DNA from: Ignelater luminosus | Lineage: Eukaryota > Arthropoda > Insecta > Coleoptera > Elateridae | DNA length: 64,000 nt | NCBI GenBank assembly: GCA_011009095.1 | Contig: VTPC01000956.1 | Coordinates: 1-64,000, forward strand | Direction: 5' to 3' | Shown: positions 52,428 to 63,239 of the stretch, piece by piece | How the letters are laid out: every line of letters begins with the position of its first letter | Position numbering within the stretch: position 1 is the first letter of the stretch | Translations under genes and position numbers: made by a program | Notes under the pieces: generated by a model | Seen by the model: the letters and a program-made list of their open reading frames with translations, nothing else | The model's database searches: none | What the model was told of the DNA's origin: nothing

Positions 52428-53422
52428 TATAGTGTACACTTAAAATTCATATATTCGGTACCATGGACACCAGATTTTATGTGATAGAGAGATTTGATTA
52501 AAAAAATTAACTATCATTAATAAAAAATACAATTAATCAAAAATTGTTCATCTCCGTCAATTATATTTTCAAAAAGTAGTAATATACAGGGTGATCATTT
52601 TAAAACTTCCCATTCTGAATGTTTTGAAAACCAAAAAGACATTGGAATAAATCCAAGGACATTTTCTTATACCGGGATGGAGGACTAAACTATGTACAAA
52701 GTTTTCGATTAAAATTCTACCTTTAAGCTCCAGCCACCCCCACTTTAAAATTTTAAATTGGATGATATGGCATGTAGCACATCAAATTAAAGGTCTTCAA
52801 TACCAAAATGCAGTGGTGTTTGAAAAAATCAAATCGGTGGTTGGGTTTCGAAGAATTAAATTTTTTATTTTAATAAAGATGCATTATTAAATTTATCGTA
52901 ATAGATGCTCGAATTGCGCTCCGTTGGTCGCTAGGCAATGATAAAGCCTATTTTACTTATCTAAAATTACGATGAATTTCATTGGATTTGATTGATGCAC
53001 GAAAACAAAAATTATCTAATTTTAGTAAATCACTAGTATAATACTAGACTGCAGTTTTTTGCTTATCACCATCAACTAAATCTGGAGAATAAAGAACTTA
53101 CACATATTATTATGTACTTTTCTCGTTTTATAACACTTGGCCAAAAGACCTCAAAAGTTCATCTCAAGAACAATTAGAAGTTCACAATTTTGTTTTCTTT
53201 CTACATACCATCGATTTATCAAGCTAAAGTGTAAACAGTTTTCATATCATTAGAAACAACCCCAACCCCCAAACCGAACATATCCTTTGTTGTTATTACG
53301 ATGTTGATCTATTTTTGTTGTACTCTTTATTGTTATGGTAAAGTAGAAGGATGATTTGGAAACGATAGAATAAGCATCTTTGCGTGTGATATATCCAACC
53401 GGTTTTGTGAATCTATTCAGTC
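52428..53422. other. Repeat-derived intergenic DNA
   Basis: Starts near a solitary element end (TACAGGGTGATCATTTTAAA at 52586). The segment 52600-52920, less AT-rich (CCTTTAAGCTCCAGCCACCC), looks like the body of a repeat. No gene. Confidence 0.35.
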
Positions 53423-53690
53423 AAAAACATCTGGGAATGCAAATCATAACCACGACGAATTCCGTTTTGTTACTTTTTTCAAATTTCGGCGGCCATTTTG
53501 ACTATGTTTCCGAAGAGATATCAAAAAACGAAGACACCACGTTGTCTTTAGTTTTTGATGTAGAATCCAAATCTGAAGTCAGAATTTCAGAATTAAAAAC
53601 AATGCGGACAGACAGACCGACAGACAAACAAACAGACAGACTTCGCAAATTCAGGGACGACTCCTTTTGAAGTTCGTTGAACATTGTCTT
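53423..53690 (+). repeat. Dispersed repeat family A, copy 2
   Basis: Contains AACATCTGGGAATGCAAATC, TTTCGGCGGCCATTTTGACT, CCGAAGAGATATCAAAAAAC, GAAGTCAGAATTTC and a degenerate (ACAG)n run. It is open as a 96-codon frame on the plus strand, but the frame is a property of the repeat and not evidence of a gene. Confidence 0.7.
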
Positions 53691-53966
53691 AGTTGTTTGC
53701 GTGTACACGACGTAAACCGTCAGTGCCATAGTAAATTCTTTGACTCTACCGTTTCTTACAGGTAACTGCCTCTCTATTCTTGAATCAACCAATTCAAGAA
53801 GATTACGATTCGTGTAAAAATTGATACATCTGTCAATCACTTTCTCTTCCCAAAACTTCCTGTCTTTAAAAATCTTTTGAATACTAACACCTTTAGGGAT
53901 TCAAAAAACAAATAAACAATATTTTCTTTGAGCAATATGTAACTGACCATGAATCTGGAAGTAATA

Positions 53967-54872
53967 ACACATGGGCTGAAAAGTCCCAGGCCTAACAAAG
54001 AAAACACGGTTTTTTTTGTTCAAAATTAGCTTTATTCATCAACGTAATTTCCATCAAGAACAACGCAATCATTCCAGCGCCGCTCTAACAAAATACCGAG
54101 GCCATAACCTTTCCAGCCGATTGTTGTGCTTTCGGTCGCTTTGGACGAGGTTCACCAGTTGCTGTCCACTCAGATGACGATCGTTTTGATTCCGGAGTGA
54201 AGTGATGGATCCATGTTTCATCCATTGTCACATATCGACGCAAAAATTCCGGTTTGTTACGTTTAAACATGGCCAAACACTGCTCAGAAACATCAACACG
54301 TTCTTGTTTTTGGTGAACAGTGAGCAAACGCGGCACCCACTTTGAGCAGAGCTTTCTCATAGTCAAATGCTCATGCAATATAAAGCCAACACGTTCTTTT
54401 GATATCTTTACGATGTCAGCTAACTCACGCAACTTCACTTTTCGATCATTCAAAACGATTTTGTGGATTTTTTTTATGTTTTCTGGTGTTACCGCCTCAT
54501 TTGGACGTCCACTGCGTTCTGCATCATCGGTGTCTCTACGACCACGTTTGAAGTCAGCAAACCAACGTTTTATTGTTGTTTCTGATGGAGCGGAGTCCCC
54601 ATAACACTTTTCAAGCCATTGCTTCGCTTGAACGGTATTTTTTCCCATCAAGAAGCAGTGTAAAATTAAAACACGAAATTGTTTTTGATCCATTGTTTTG
54701 AAAATAACAAAAGTAGCGTCACTCTTAGCACAATAACTCACAAAATAATGAATAGAATATCATGAAATTGTAACAGCTGTCTTTTGAAGGTTAGTACTAA
54801 CTGAAAAAGCGGTGAATGCAATAGAACTAGCGCCATCTATTTGTTAGGTCTGGGACTTTTCAGCCCATGTGT
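53967..54872 (-). mobile_element. Mariner transposon, internally deleted, with matching TIRs
   Basis: The TIRs are about 29-30 bp: ACACATGGGCTGAAAAGTCC, then CAGGCCTAACAAA at the left and its inverse at the right with one or two differences. TA lies at 53965-53966 and 54873-54874. Length is 906 bp against about 1.3 kb for a full mariner. Near-identical ends suggest a recent insertion that could still be mobilised if a source transposase exists elsewhere. Confidence 0.9.
54032..54693 (-). pseudogene. Mariner transposase, central deletion
   Basis: The frame from ATG 54693 reads MDQKQFRVLILHCFLMGKNT and continues intact through the paired DNA-binding domain (ETTIKRWFADFKRGRRDTDD, TPENIKKIHKIV, WVPRLLT) and the first catalytic aspartate (YVTMDETWIHHF) to GKVMASVF. 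It then jumps directly to LERRWNDCVVLDGNYVDE and the normal stop at 54032. About 400 bp with the second and third catalytic aspartates (the D34D part) are missing, and the frame changes at the join near 54090. It cannot catalyse transposition but may still encode a DNA-binding fragment of about 200 residues. The short plus-strand frame here is antisense. Confidence 0.85.
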
Positions 54873-55084
54873 TAGTTATCTTTCATATTTAGTTTCATCC
54901 TACCATTTATAAAAGTACACCATTTTTTCACGTTCGGCACATTTTGAGCAGTGTCTTAGATACGTAGCAATCCGCCTCTTGTGAACAAAAATAATTGGCA
55001 CATTATGCACTATTCTCTGTAATTAACAACATAAAGTATGACCTTTTAGTTTTATGAAATAAAATACCAAAGCCAAACGACATC

Positions 55085-55880
55085 GCCAGTCGAAATCTGA
55101 CTGTCCCTTCTCCATTTCCAGACCAAATGGTTTTTCATTTCGCACATCCATGTCTTTACTTGGTGATACGTGCGGAAGGCATGGTACATATACCCTGTCT
55201 CATTTCTATAATTCCAATCCATTTTAAATTTCTAGCGTTTTCAAAGTTAGATTTAGATTACACGTATTAGTTAAATACATATATGATTAATTAGTTAACA
55301 GCAAACCAAAGAACAACAATAATCTAATGGGAGTAGCACAATAACGTATTGTTACCGACACGACAAAAATTTAGCAGGAATTATAGAAACGAGACAGAGT
55401 ATAGCGGCATCTTGCTGGCAGTAGCAGATTTGGAAAAAGCTGATAGCGCAAAGTGTCTAATGTTGTTGCCTTGTCACCACCACAAAGATGAAGAAGTATA
55501 CGTTCCCCTGCCTCAGCGATGGTTAAAACACTGGCATCAGGATCCCTGAAGATAGTTGCAACTTCATGCAATGCTGGCTTGTTCTGGAACCGAGTGCGGA
55601 ATTTGATTTTTCCAAAACCGAACAGGGAAGACGTGGTGTCACGCCTACTCAAGGCGTGAAGAACAAGAAGATTCTCAGAACAATATTTCAAAAGTATTAC
55701 CTCTTCCAGGTTTTCGGAAATAAATGGGGAGATGTTGAGCCAAACTTGTCAAAAGAACTAACAAATCAATGTTCTCCGAGATGATTTTCACAGAATCATA
55801 TTCTGCAGCGATGAACATACCGGATATTACAATAAGTACATCAGCATCTTCTGTTGCCTGCTTCACAGCGAGATTGCCTT
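55085..55880 (-). pseudogene. Decayed multicopy 'EDAD/HALS-CDTTS' nuclease-like gene fragment, interrupted by a MITE
   Basis: The minus strand reads MKQATEDADVLIVISGMFIA, SVKIISENIDLLVLLTSL and PIYFRKPGRG (55866-55690), then VLHALSRRDTTSSLFGFGKI, FRDPDASVLTIAEAGERILL and TLDTLRYQLF (55670-55410). Beyond the MITE it reads AFRTYHQVKTWM (about 55180). The same ordered blocks occur in a large, poorly described multicopy insect protein family. The EDAD and ENIDLLVLL pieces are reminiscent of acidic clusters in PIN/FEN1-like nucleases; that link is inference. The copy is broken and truncated at both ends. Neighbouring acidic text at 56520-56190 (SPELDVEISYNEFTSEYV) may belong to a related repeat. 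Confidence 0.55.
55193..55399. mobile_element. MITE, copy 2 of the TCTCATTTCTATAATTCC family, inside the nuclease-like fragment
   Basis: The ends are CCCTGTCTCATTTCTATAAT and, inverted, CTCTGTCTCGTTTCTATAAT, with TA on both flanks (55191-55192, 55400-55401). Length is 207 bp. It splits the reading of the surrounding gene fragment, so it inserted after that copy arose. Confidence 0.75.
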
Positions 55881-55934
55881 GTATGAACGTCTCCTTAACT
55901 ATTTACCTATTAACTATCTTTGTAACTATCTACC

Positions 55935-56520
55935 TACTCATGTTGTAGCAAATGTAATGCTCTACAACTTTTAATGAAGACTTTTTCCTCTGTAATGCAT
56001 TGGTAAAAAGAAGTTATCGAAAAATAAAAAAAAGTCCCGGAATTTTGATGGTTGTTGGTGCCCCACGGCGCTCGAAAAGAGGCGACGAGGTCGCGAACTT
56101 GGGCTTTTTTGCTAGGGCACCGATATACAAAACATATCCAAAAATTAGAAAACATAACCTTTTGCAAGCAAAGGCCCCTTTTTCAACCTCTATTCCCTGG
56201 ACTGGACTTCCAAATCAGGAAATATATCTGCAGTATCTTGAAGAGAGAAATTTAAAGGCTTTTCCACTATTCCGCTTAGGGATTCATCGTCATTTTTTTC
56301 GACTTCCAAATCAGGAGATATATCTTTAAAATTACGCTCTTGTGCACATATTCGCTTGTGAATTCATTATAACTTATTTCAACATCCAATTCAGGAGATA
56401 TGCCTCCATTATCACACTCCTCCACATATTCACTTGTGGACTGATCATTATTTGCTACTAAGTGATAGATATAAAATTGATAGCCTGATTGTAATGCTAC
56501 AGGCCAATCTTTGTTCATTA
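55935..56520. repeat. Mixed repeat region with internal duplications
   Basis: 55945-56000 (AATGCTCTACAACTTTTAAT) resembles part of the 516-bp repeat at 34997 and 35485. At 56206-56320 and 56381-56400 the phrase CTTCCAAATCAGGA(A/G)ATATAT / CCAATTCAGGAGATATG recurs, giving a short internally repeated acidic reading on the minus strand. No gene can be supported. Confidence 0.4.
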
Positions 56521-57338
56521 TAAAGAAAGTAATAACTGAATTGTAACCCTACTTGTAAATAGGGCGATAGCATAGTCAAATGATTGATTGATTGAGATTT
56601 AAATAATCAAAATATTCATTCATGTTATAGAAAGTTTTTAAATTGATGTTAAATGGTTAAACAGTAATAGTTTCGAATATTTCTTTTTCATTTGCAATAC
56701 TATTCTTTCGTATCGTCATTTACTTTATACCTGAATCATCAAATATAATTTAGCTTAGTGCTGAAGATATGTTACATTTGGAGCATCTAGGAAAATTGCA
56801 CTTTTTAAGTTGTTACTGAATATGTACAGAATATTGTCTTTTAGATCAATACAATATTTCAATTTCGAAGTATTCTTGATCTTTATGCTTTTGATGCATG
56901 TTCTTATATACACTATATTTATTGGCATTTGCAGTGAACTTATAAGAATAACAAGGAACGCTTAGTATTTAATATAATTTTTTACTTTGTTAAAGAAACA
57001 ACGAAATATTAGCAAAACGCGTAAAACTGAATTTAACTCAACGTTGTAGATTGTGGTTTATGATATCTTTACTAGTCAAATTTTAAACTCATACAGTTAT
57101 TTGAAAAAGTTCATTTAAAATCAATTTTACAGTTACTCATTAGTATATCAGCTAGGGTTAACACCTGATATGCGTCATCCGAATGATTCTAAGTTGAAAT
57201 TGAATAATTTTTAATTCGGATAAATTTACTTGAGCGGCAACAAACTATTATTAATAATGTAAATTGTCTGAATAGTCTTTAAATAGCTTCAGATAAACAC
57301 ATAATTGAATGATCCTATAATCGTCATTCGATTATGCC
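56521..57338. other. AT-rich region before the gap
   Basis: Nothing recognised. Confidence 0.3.
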
Positions 57339-57644
57339 NNNNNNNNNNNNNNNNNNNNNNNNNNNNNNNNNNNNNNNNNNNNNNNNNNNNNNNNNNNNNN
57401 NNNNNNNNNNNNNNNNNNNNNNNNNNNNNNNNNNNNNNNNNNNNNNNNNNNNNNNNNNNNNNNNNNNNNNNNNNNNNNNNNNNNNNNNNNNNNNNNNNNN
57501 NNNNNNNNNNNNNNNNNNNNNNNNNNNNNNNNNNNNNNNNNNNNNNNNNNNNNNNNNNNNNNNNNNNNNNNNNNNNNNNNNNNNNNNNNNNNNNNNNNNN
57601 NNNNNNNNNNNNNNNNNNNNNNNNNNNNNNNNNNNNNNNNNNNN
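57339..57644. other. Assembly gap (306 Ns)
   Basis: A run of N. The open frames that cross it are artefacts. Confidence 0.99.
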
Positions 57645-58019
57645 TCCTCACAAATCTCCTAATTTACAACTGCTTTTGTTCAATTATATTTCAGTTCTAC
57701 CTGCTCTTCTCGTATCCTTCGGCGTTTGCTGCTTAACTGGTTATCTATTCTTAGGCGTTGCCGCAAAAATGGAAATATTTTTCTCACGCTACTAAATACA
57801 ACCCTTAAGAGGTTAGGTTTTCAGCTCTGTTCTCATGCGCCTGCTTTCTACATGGTGCATGAAAATCGTGTTCGCACAGCTTATTCAAACGTTTGCGCTA
57901 GTATTAAAACACCTATCAACGTGTTCCAATCACATTTAAAAACGCTATTTTCCGTATTCGAGTACCCGAACAGTTGTTCGTACACTTAAAAAACACGGCC
58001 AATTTGTAAATGACAGAAA
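57645..58019. other. Less AT-rich stretch beside the gap, origin unknown
   Basis: After TTTCAG at 57689-57694 the plus strand opens as SVLPALLVSFGVCCLTGYLF, then LGVAAKMEIFF and a stop, resembling a hydrophobic helix. Base composition is closer to coding than the surroundings, but nothing upstream can be read through the gap, so no gene is called. Confidence 0.25.
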
Positions 58020-58252
58020 CGCAAAAAACAAACTAAAGGTTGAGGAGGAGTGTCGTATCAAATGACGTCACACCAATCACAATAGCGTTTACAGTCACGT
58101 GGATTTTTTAAATATTTCCGTGTTTTTATTTTTAATTTTTACCATAATTATATTCTGAATTTGTTTTTAACTTAATTTTAGTAATCCACGCATCTTAAAT
58201 AATACAAAAAGAACTAATATTCTTTAATTTAAAATTTTTGCATATTCCTTAT
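58020..58252. repeat. Third copy of the GGAGAATATGCAC element, right part
   Basis: GACGTCACACCAATCACAAT, then AGCGTTTACAGTCACGTG and the end TTTTTGCATATTCC match the right half of 47866-48358. The left end was not found and may lie near or in the gap. Confidence 0.5.
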
Positions 58253-58359
58253 TAGAGCTTAAACTTTTAAATTTCTTTGTTGATCAGCTCACAACCTAGT
58301 AGTCTTGTCAGTTCAACTACATTTATCTTTGAAAAAATATTGGTTGTTCTTCAGTAATT

Positions 58360-58520
58360 AAATGTTTGTGTTCAAAAGCAGTAATCAGGCTTGTGTGCCG
58401 CCAGCATTAAAGAAAACGCTTTTAAAAGTTGCCTTTGCCTTTACGGAAATTGATGATCGTCCAGGAAACCTCCACCGAAAGTGCTGCTAATTGCTGCTTG
58501 CTTTTGAACACAAAGAACGT
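58360..58520. repeat. Foldback repeat with TTTGTGTTCAAAAGCA arms
   Basis: TGTTTGTGTTCAAAAGCAG at the left is matched inverted by CTTGCTTTTGAACACAAAG at the right. The loop is GC-richer. Limits and origin are unclear. Confidence 0.45.
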
Positions 58521-58929
58521 CTTTGAACTGTACAGATTTTTTTATATTGCTGCGAGGGTATTCAATTGAAAAAAGTCATCAAGTTACCTTTGATTTTTCC
58601 AAAACAATCTGAAGTAAGTCTCAGATTATTTTTTTCCTAGAAAAATGATATGTAATTGCTGTCAAACGGTTTTTGATACTACCTAAGAGTGAAGAAGGGG
58701 TGGAAGAGGGAACATTTAGCTAGAATCAAGCGACCAAAAAAGTCACGCTGACGTCAACAGGTTGATGAAAATAGCAGAAGCTTATTGGTTATCTCAAGGT
58801 CAAAGTATTTAAAATAAGCAACTCCCACCCAGTAGTGACATCAACAGGTTGATGTTTTTGATCAAACGGGTAACTACAGTGACTACTAGCAAGTATTCCC
58901 TCCTCTACCCATTCTTTACTAGTAGGATA

Positions 58930-60600
58930 CTACTAATGTAATCTTGTTCAAATTTGGTATACTTAGATTACGCTACCTTGGAGAGCACTTTTTGCTCAAG
59001 ATTTCTTTTGCTAGTATGTTTTTGAAGTTCCTGAAAATGAGATCAGATGCGTAATTCAATTCTACACCAAAAGGTATACTCCAATAAGCGGACAATGTTG
59101 GTTCCAGACTTTTGCCGATTTATTGAGAGTGTCCAGTTGAAGGACACATTAGTTCTACAAAATCTGTCCTCTTATAGTGAGTGTCCATAATGAGAAGTTT
59201 TACTGTACTTAATTGAAGTCGTTAAAATGCACTGCTCTTGGGAAAAACGTATCTGAGGTCTCAAGCGTGTTTTAAAAAAAATCCAGAAAGTAATACAACA
59301 ATGAGATGATGTTTACGGGTGGATTGCTAAGTCGAAATAGGTGAACTGAGCCCAACTTTTGTAATAAGTAAAATTGCTTTTTTAAGAAGTTAGACGCCTT
59401 TAAAGTAAAAGCTAGTAACTGAAAAACAGTGGTGTGTAACGTTATAAAAAATAACGTTATTATTCAAAAACGAAACGCTATTCTTCGTATCGAAATCGAT
59501 AACGACACCGAAAAAATAAAAAATTAGAAGATGTAATCGAAAACAGCAGTTTCAATCGGTTAATAACGTTGGAATTATAACACATCATTATACTTAGTAG
59601 GGTTTCTTTGAGTCTCGAATATTTCTCTGATTCCCAGAATTCGAAATTACTTTTGTCGATTCCCGGAATTTTCGAGGATTGAGACAATTTTTAAAAATGG
59701 TTAATTCTGTCATGTATTCTTCTTTTAAAATATGCATCCTATCAACAAATTAATTTGAATGTAAGAAAAAGTTCTCCACGTTACGAATTTCTGGTCGCAA
59801 ATCAATTAATTTCATGATTCGACTAACATCGCGCTATACCTTTTACCTATGGCGTATTTATAGATTTTGTCTGGCGAAGGTCCTGTTCAGTTGATATGGC
59901 CATTATAGAGTATGCAGATATTGTGAGATTATATTTTATATATAAATATTTTTTACACACTATTCATTGTGTTCGTCTGAAAGTTAAAAAACTAAGAGTA
60001 TGCAAAAATCTGATATTTTCATATGTACTGTTGTATTTAAAACTGTAACAAGATGGAGCAAAAATGCGATCGAAGCTACCCGTACTGATGTTGACACAGC
60101 AGAATCGCCATAAATTAAACAAAATAAAATTATTTATAAAAACCAAAAATGTATCAAAAACGATGTTTTGAAAAACATCTGAACGGAAAACGTAACGAAA
60201 ACGATATTTGACATTTTTCACATCCCTGCTGAAAAAATTACTTAGACTTTTAACTTCTTAAGAAAGCAATTTTGCTTATTGCAATTCGGGCTCAACCTAT
60301 TTTGACCCCAGCAACCCACCCTTAGACCCTGTCCCAGTGTTACATTACTTTCTGAAGATCATTTGAAGCCTTGCTAGGGCATACCTTTTTGGTGTAAAAT
60401 TAAATTGCGCTTCTATCTTGTGTTCAAAAATTTCAAAAAGCTACTAGCAAAGAAGTTATGAGCAAAGATTGTTCGCCAAAATGGCGTAGCTAGCGCCCTC
60501 TATTTCAGTATCGTAGAAATCAACATCACTATCTTGTTTGTCAACAATGGAAATTTAAGTAAACCATATTTATACAAAATTGGATCAGTAGTTTTTGAGT
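58930..60600. repeat. Large degenerate palindrome with a hAT element at its centre
   Basis: The left arm (about 58930-59075 and 59220-59418) and the right arm (60239-60360 and 60372-60600) are inverse copies. Shared text includes TTGCTAGTA.GTTTTTGAA, ACACCAAAA.GGTAT, TAACTTCTTAA.AAAGCAATT and CCACCC.TA. The left arm has an extra segment (about 59076-59215). A third, direct copy of part of the right arm follows at 60610-60750 and ends in ACACCCTGTATAA. Confidence 0.65.
59427..60228. mobile_element. hAT-type non-autonomous element (802 bp) with exact 8-bp target duplication
   Basis: It is flanked by CTGAAAAA at 59419-59426 and 60229-60236. The ends read CAGTGGTGTGTAACG and, inverted, CAGGGATGTGAAAAATG. 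Subterminal AACGTTAT / TAACGAAAACG motifs in both directions are typical of transposase binding sites. No transposase reading was found. Confidence 0.85.
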
Positions 60601-60750
60601 TTGTAGTAATAACTAAAAGTCTTAACTTTGAAGGCCTCTAACTTCTTTAGGAAACAATTTTGCTTATTGTAAGTTGGACTCAATCGACTTTATTTTAACC
60701 CCAGAAATCCAACCTTAAAATTGTTCCGTTACTTTCCAGACACCCTGTAT

Positions 60751-61247
60751 AATTATGTTGTTAATTTGGAACTTAGTTGTTTTTATTCTAAAATAATGCA
60801 TTTTTTACATTTTCTTCATTATTATTGGTTGAGATTATATTACCATTATTAGAGGTTTTTAAACAAGCAAAAAACTTTATCAAGAATGACATTTCACCCT
60901 AAAACCAACAATGAAAAAGTTTTTCATCTCGTAAACTCAATTCGGGGACGTATTTGGATTTTATGGACTATATCCCTTATACCCAAATCAACCATAGAGT
61001 AATAAATCACCAATGAAATCTCCAATGGTGATATGTCAACAAATATAGGTGTACCCTAAATACCAAATCGAAAATACATCACTTTTTGTCGAATATACCC
61101 TGCTTCCTGTTTAAAACTATTTGATATCTTTTAAAGAAAAGAAATTCAAAAACACTTTTTGGTATTACTAGTAATGAGAACAATGAAACTAGACAAGTTA
61201 ACACATTGTTATGCAGTTTAAATAAACTCATTTAAATAATTTTTGCA
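60751..61247. other. AT-rich DNA, nothing recognised
   Basis: No feature was found here. Confidence 0.3.
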
Positions 61248-61640
61248 GTCAGTATAAAACATCTGGGAATGCAAAGCATAACCACAACGAACTCCTGTTT
61301 TGTTACTTTTTTCAAATTTTGGCGGCCATTTTGACCATGTTCCCGAGGTGATATCAAAAAACTAAAAGTATACAGTCGTCTTATTTTTTATGTAAAATAC
61401 GATTCTAAAGTAAAACAAAATTTTTTGAAAATTTTACAATTTTTGGCGGCCATTTTGACCATGTTCCAGAAGAGTTATCAAAAAACGAAGATACCAAGTT
61501 GTCTTTAGATTTTGATGTAGAATCCAAATCTGAAGTCAAAATTTCAAAATTTGCAAAAATGAGGACAGACATACATACAGACAGACAGACTTCGCAAATT
61601 CAGTAACGACTCCTTCGGAATTCGTTGAAAATAAAAAATT
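61248..61640 (+). repeat. Dispersed repeat family A, copy 3, with internal duplication
   Basis: Contains AACATCTGGGAATGCAAAGC and TTTTGGCGGCCATTTTGACC twice (about 61313 and 61439), each followed by CATGTTCC and ATATCAAAAAAC-like text, then a (GACA)n run and CTTCGCAAATTCAG. The duplication is absent from the other two copies. Confidence 0.7.
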
Positions 61641-62447
61641 AAATGTCAAATTTCACAGGTCCCATAAACTGTTATATCAAGCTGTCCTTTTTAAGCTGTA
61701 CAAGAGACATAAATAAGTGTATGTTTGAAGATGAGAGAGATGTTTTTGAACAGATAATTTTTATTATTGCAATAAGAACATTAAAACAATTTTAATTTTT
61801 CTTTTTCAGAATATCTTGAATTTCACTCAAAAAGTCTTTGTCTTGGGAAATCTTTTACGAGCACCAATATGGCATTTATAATCTGAAAATTGTCCAAGAC
61901 GGTAGGTAAAAAATTTCCAAACAGACGTATCTTTCGTGAAAATCTGAGATAAACCTGATAATAAACATCTGTATCGGTATATTACTATTGAAAATTCTAA
62001 ATCCAATATGCTAGTTTTCGTTAATTTTTATTTTCACAGTTACTAAAAATTTAATTTCTTGCCTTAATCTAGATGATTGGAATATTGCCCAAACTGTTTA
62101 GAATTAATCAAGTAACTGTAGAAAAATCAAAATTCAAATTACATATGTTTTATAAGTACATACTAATGATCTAAACTTTCAAAAGCTCATTACTTCATTT
62201 TTTTAAATAGCACCTCATTGTGAGTAGGTGTAGGCCATTGAATTAAGAATTCCCTACAAATTTAATCCATACCATGTTAAGATTTTTGATCGACTTTTAT
62301 TGAGAAAAAAGGTTTTAAGTAATAATTGTCAACAAATAAGGAACTTGAGGTCACATTACCTGAAACAAAAGAATGAAAAACAAAACATATTACAACTAGT
62401 GTATTGGTTTGAGAATTCTACATAGAATCAAAATGTGTAAGAATATA
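61641..62447. other. AT-rich DNA, nothing recognised
   Basis: No feature was found here. Confidence 0.3.
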
Positions 62448-62980
62448 CCGGGTGTCCAATTTAAAATGGGAATTTCATTAAAATTTGTTTATAAATATAA
62501 ATAAAGAAATTATAAGTCTGTACCTATGACCTTGATCACCTGGTATACCGATAACAAAAGATGAATACAAGTCACGTTTAACTTCTGCAATTACATGATT
62601 ACTTCTACTACTGCTTGACACTAGCATTCATTTGATTAACTCCACCTTTAAGCAAATGTCACACTACACATTGCTACCATAATTCAATTCAACTTCAAAA
62701 GGTAATACATAGATAACATCACTTAAAATGTGCATGCATGTTTTTGTCACTCTCTGCATTTGTAAAAAACAAGCTATTGGTTTGGAAAAAACCAAAAAAT
62801 AGTAATGATAGTAACATTAAAGAGACGTTCTGTCTGTGTGGGTGTCAAAGTTTCTTGTCTTTAATTAAACTTCAGACACCCTGTATCTCGAAAATGGTGC
62901 ACTTTAGGGAAAGAAGTTGTATATAACAAAAAAGGCTTAGTTTTGGTAAAGAAATGTCCACTCATTTCCAAGACACCCTG
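62448..62980. repeat. Element with CCGGGTGTCC / CAGGGTGTCT ends
   Basis: The left end after TA is CCGGGTGTCCAATTTAAAAT. Outward right ends occur at 62883 (AGACACCCTG, then TA) and at 62980 (AAGACACCCTG, then TA). Beyond about 10 bp the ends are not alike, so these may be two overlapping relics. Confidence 0.4.
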
Positions 62981-63239
62981 TATATTATTACACTGATACA
63001 CTTAATTCCTTTGCGTTCAATTTATTTGACAAAAAAAATTATATCTTGCTTACAATCACTATTTTTATTGTTATAATTATTTACAGCAATATAAAATAAA
63101 CTGTACAGTTAAACATATTTATTACAAAACACCAATATTTTTTTCAAAGATAAATTTGGTCAGATTGACGAAACTACCAGATTGCAAGCCAGCCAACAAA
63201 GAAATTTTAACACTAGAATGTTTAAGCTTTAATTTGACA

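Noticed and set aside
53380-53670. 96-codon plus-strand frame
   Set aside because: Explained by dispersed repeat A with its GACA run, which occurs at three places.
54320-54604. 94-codon plus-strand open frame
   Set aside because: Antisense shadow of the mariner transposase.
57289-57795. Open frames crossing the N run
   Set aside because: They consist of unknown bases; not evidence of coding.
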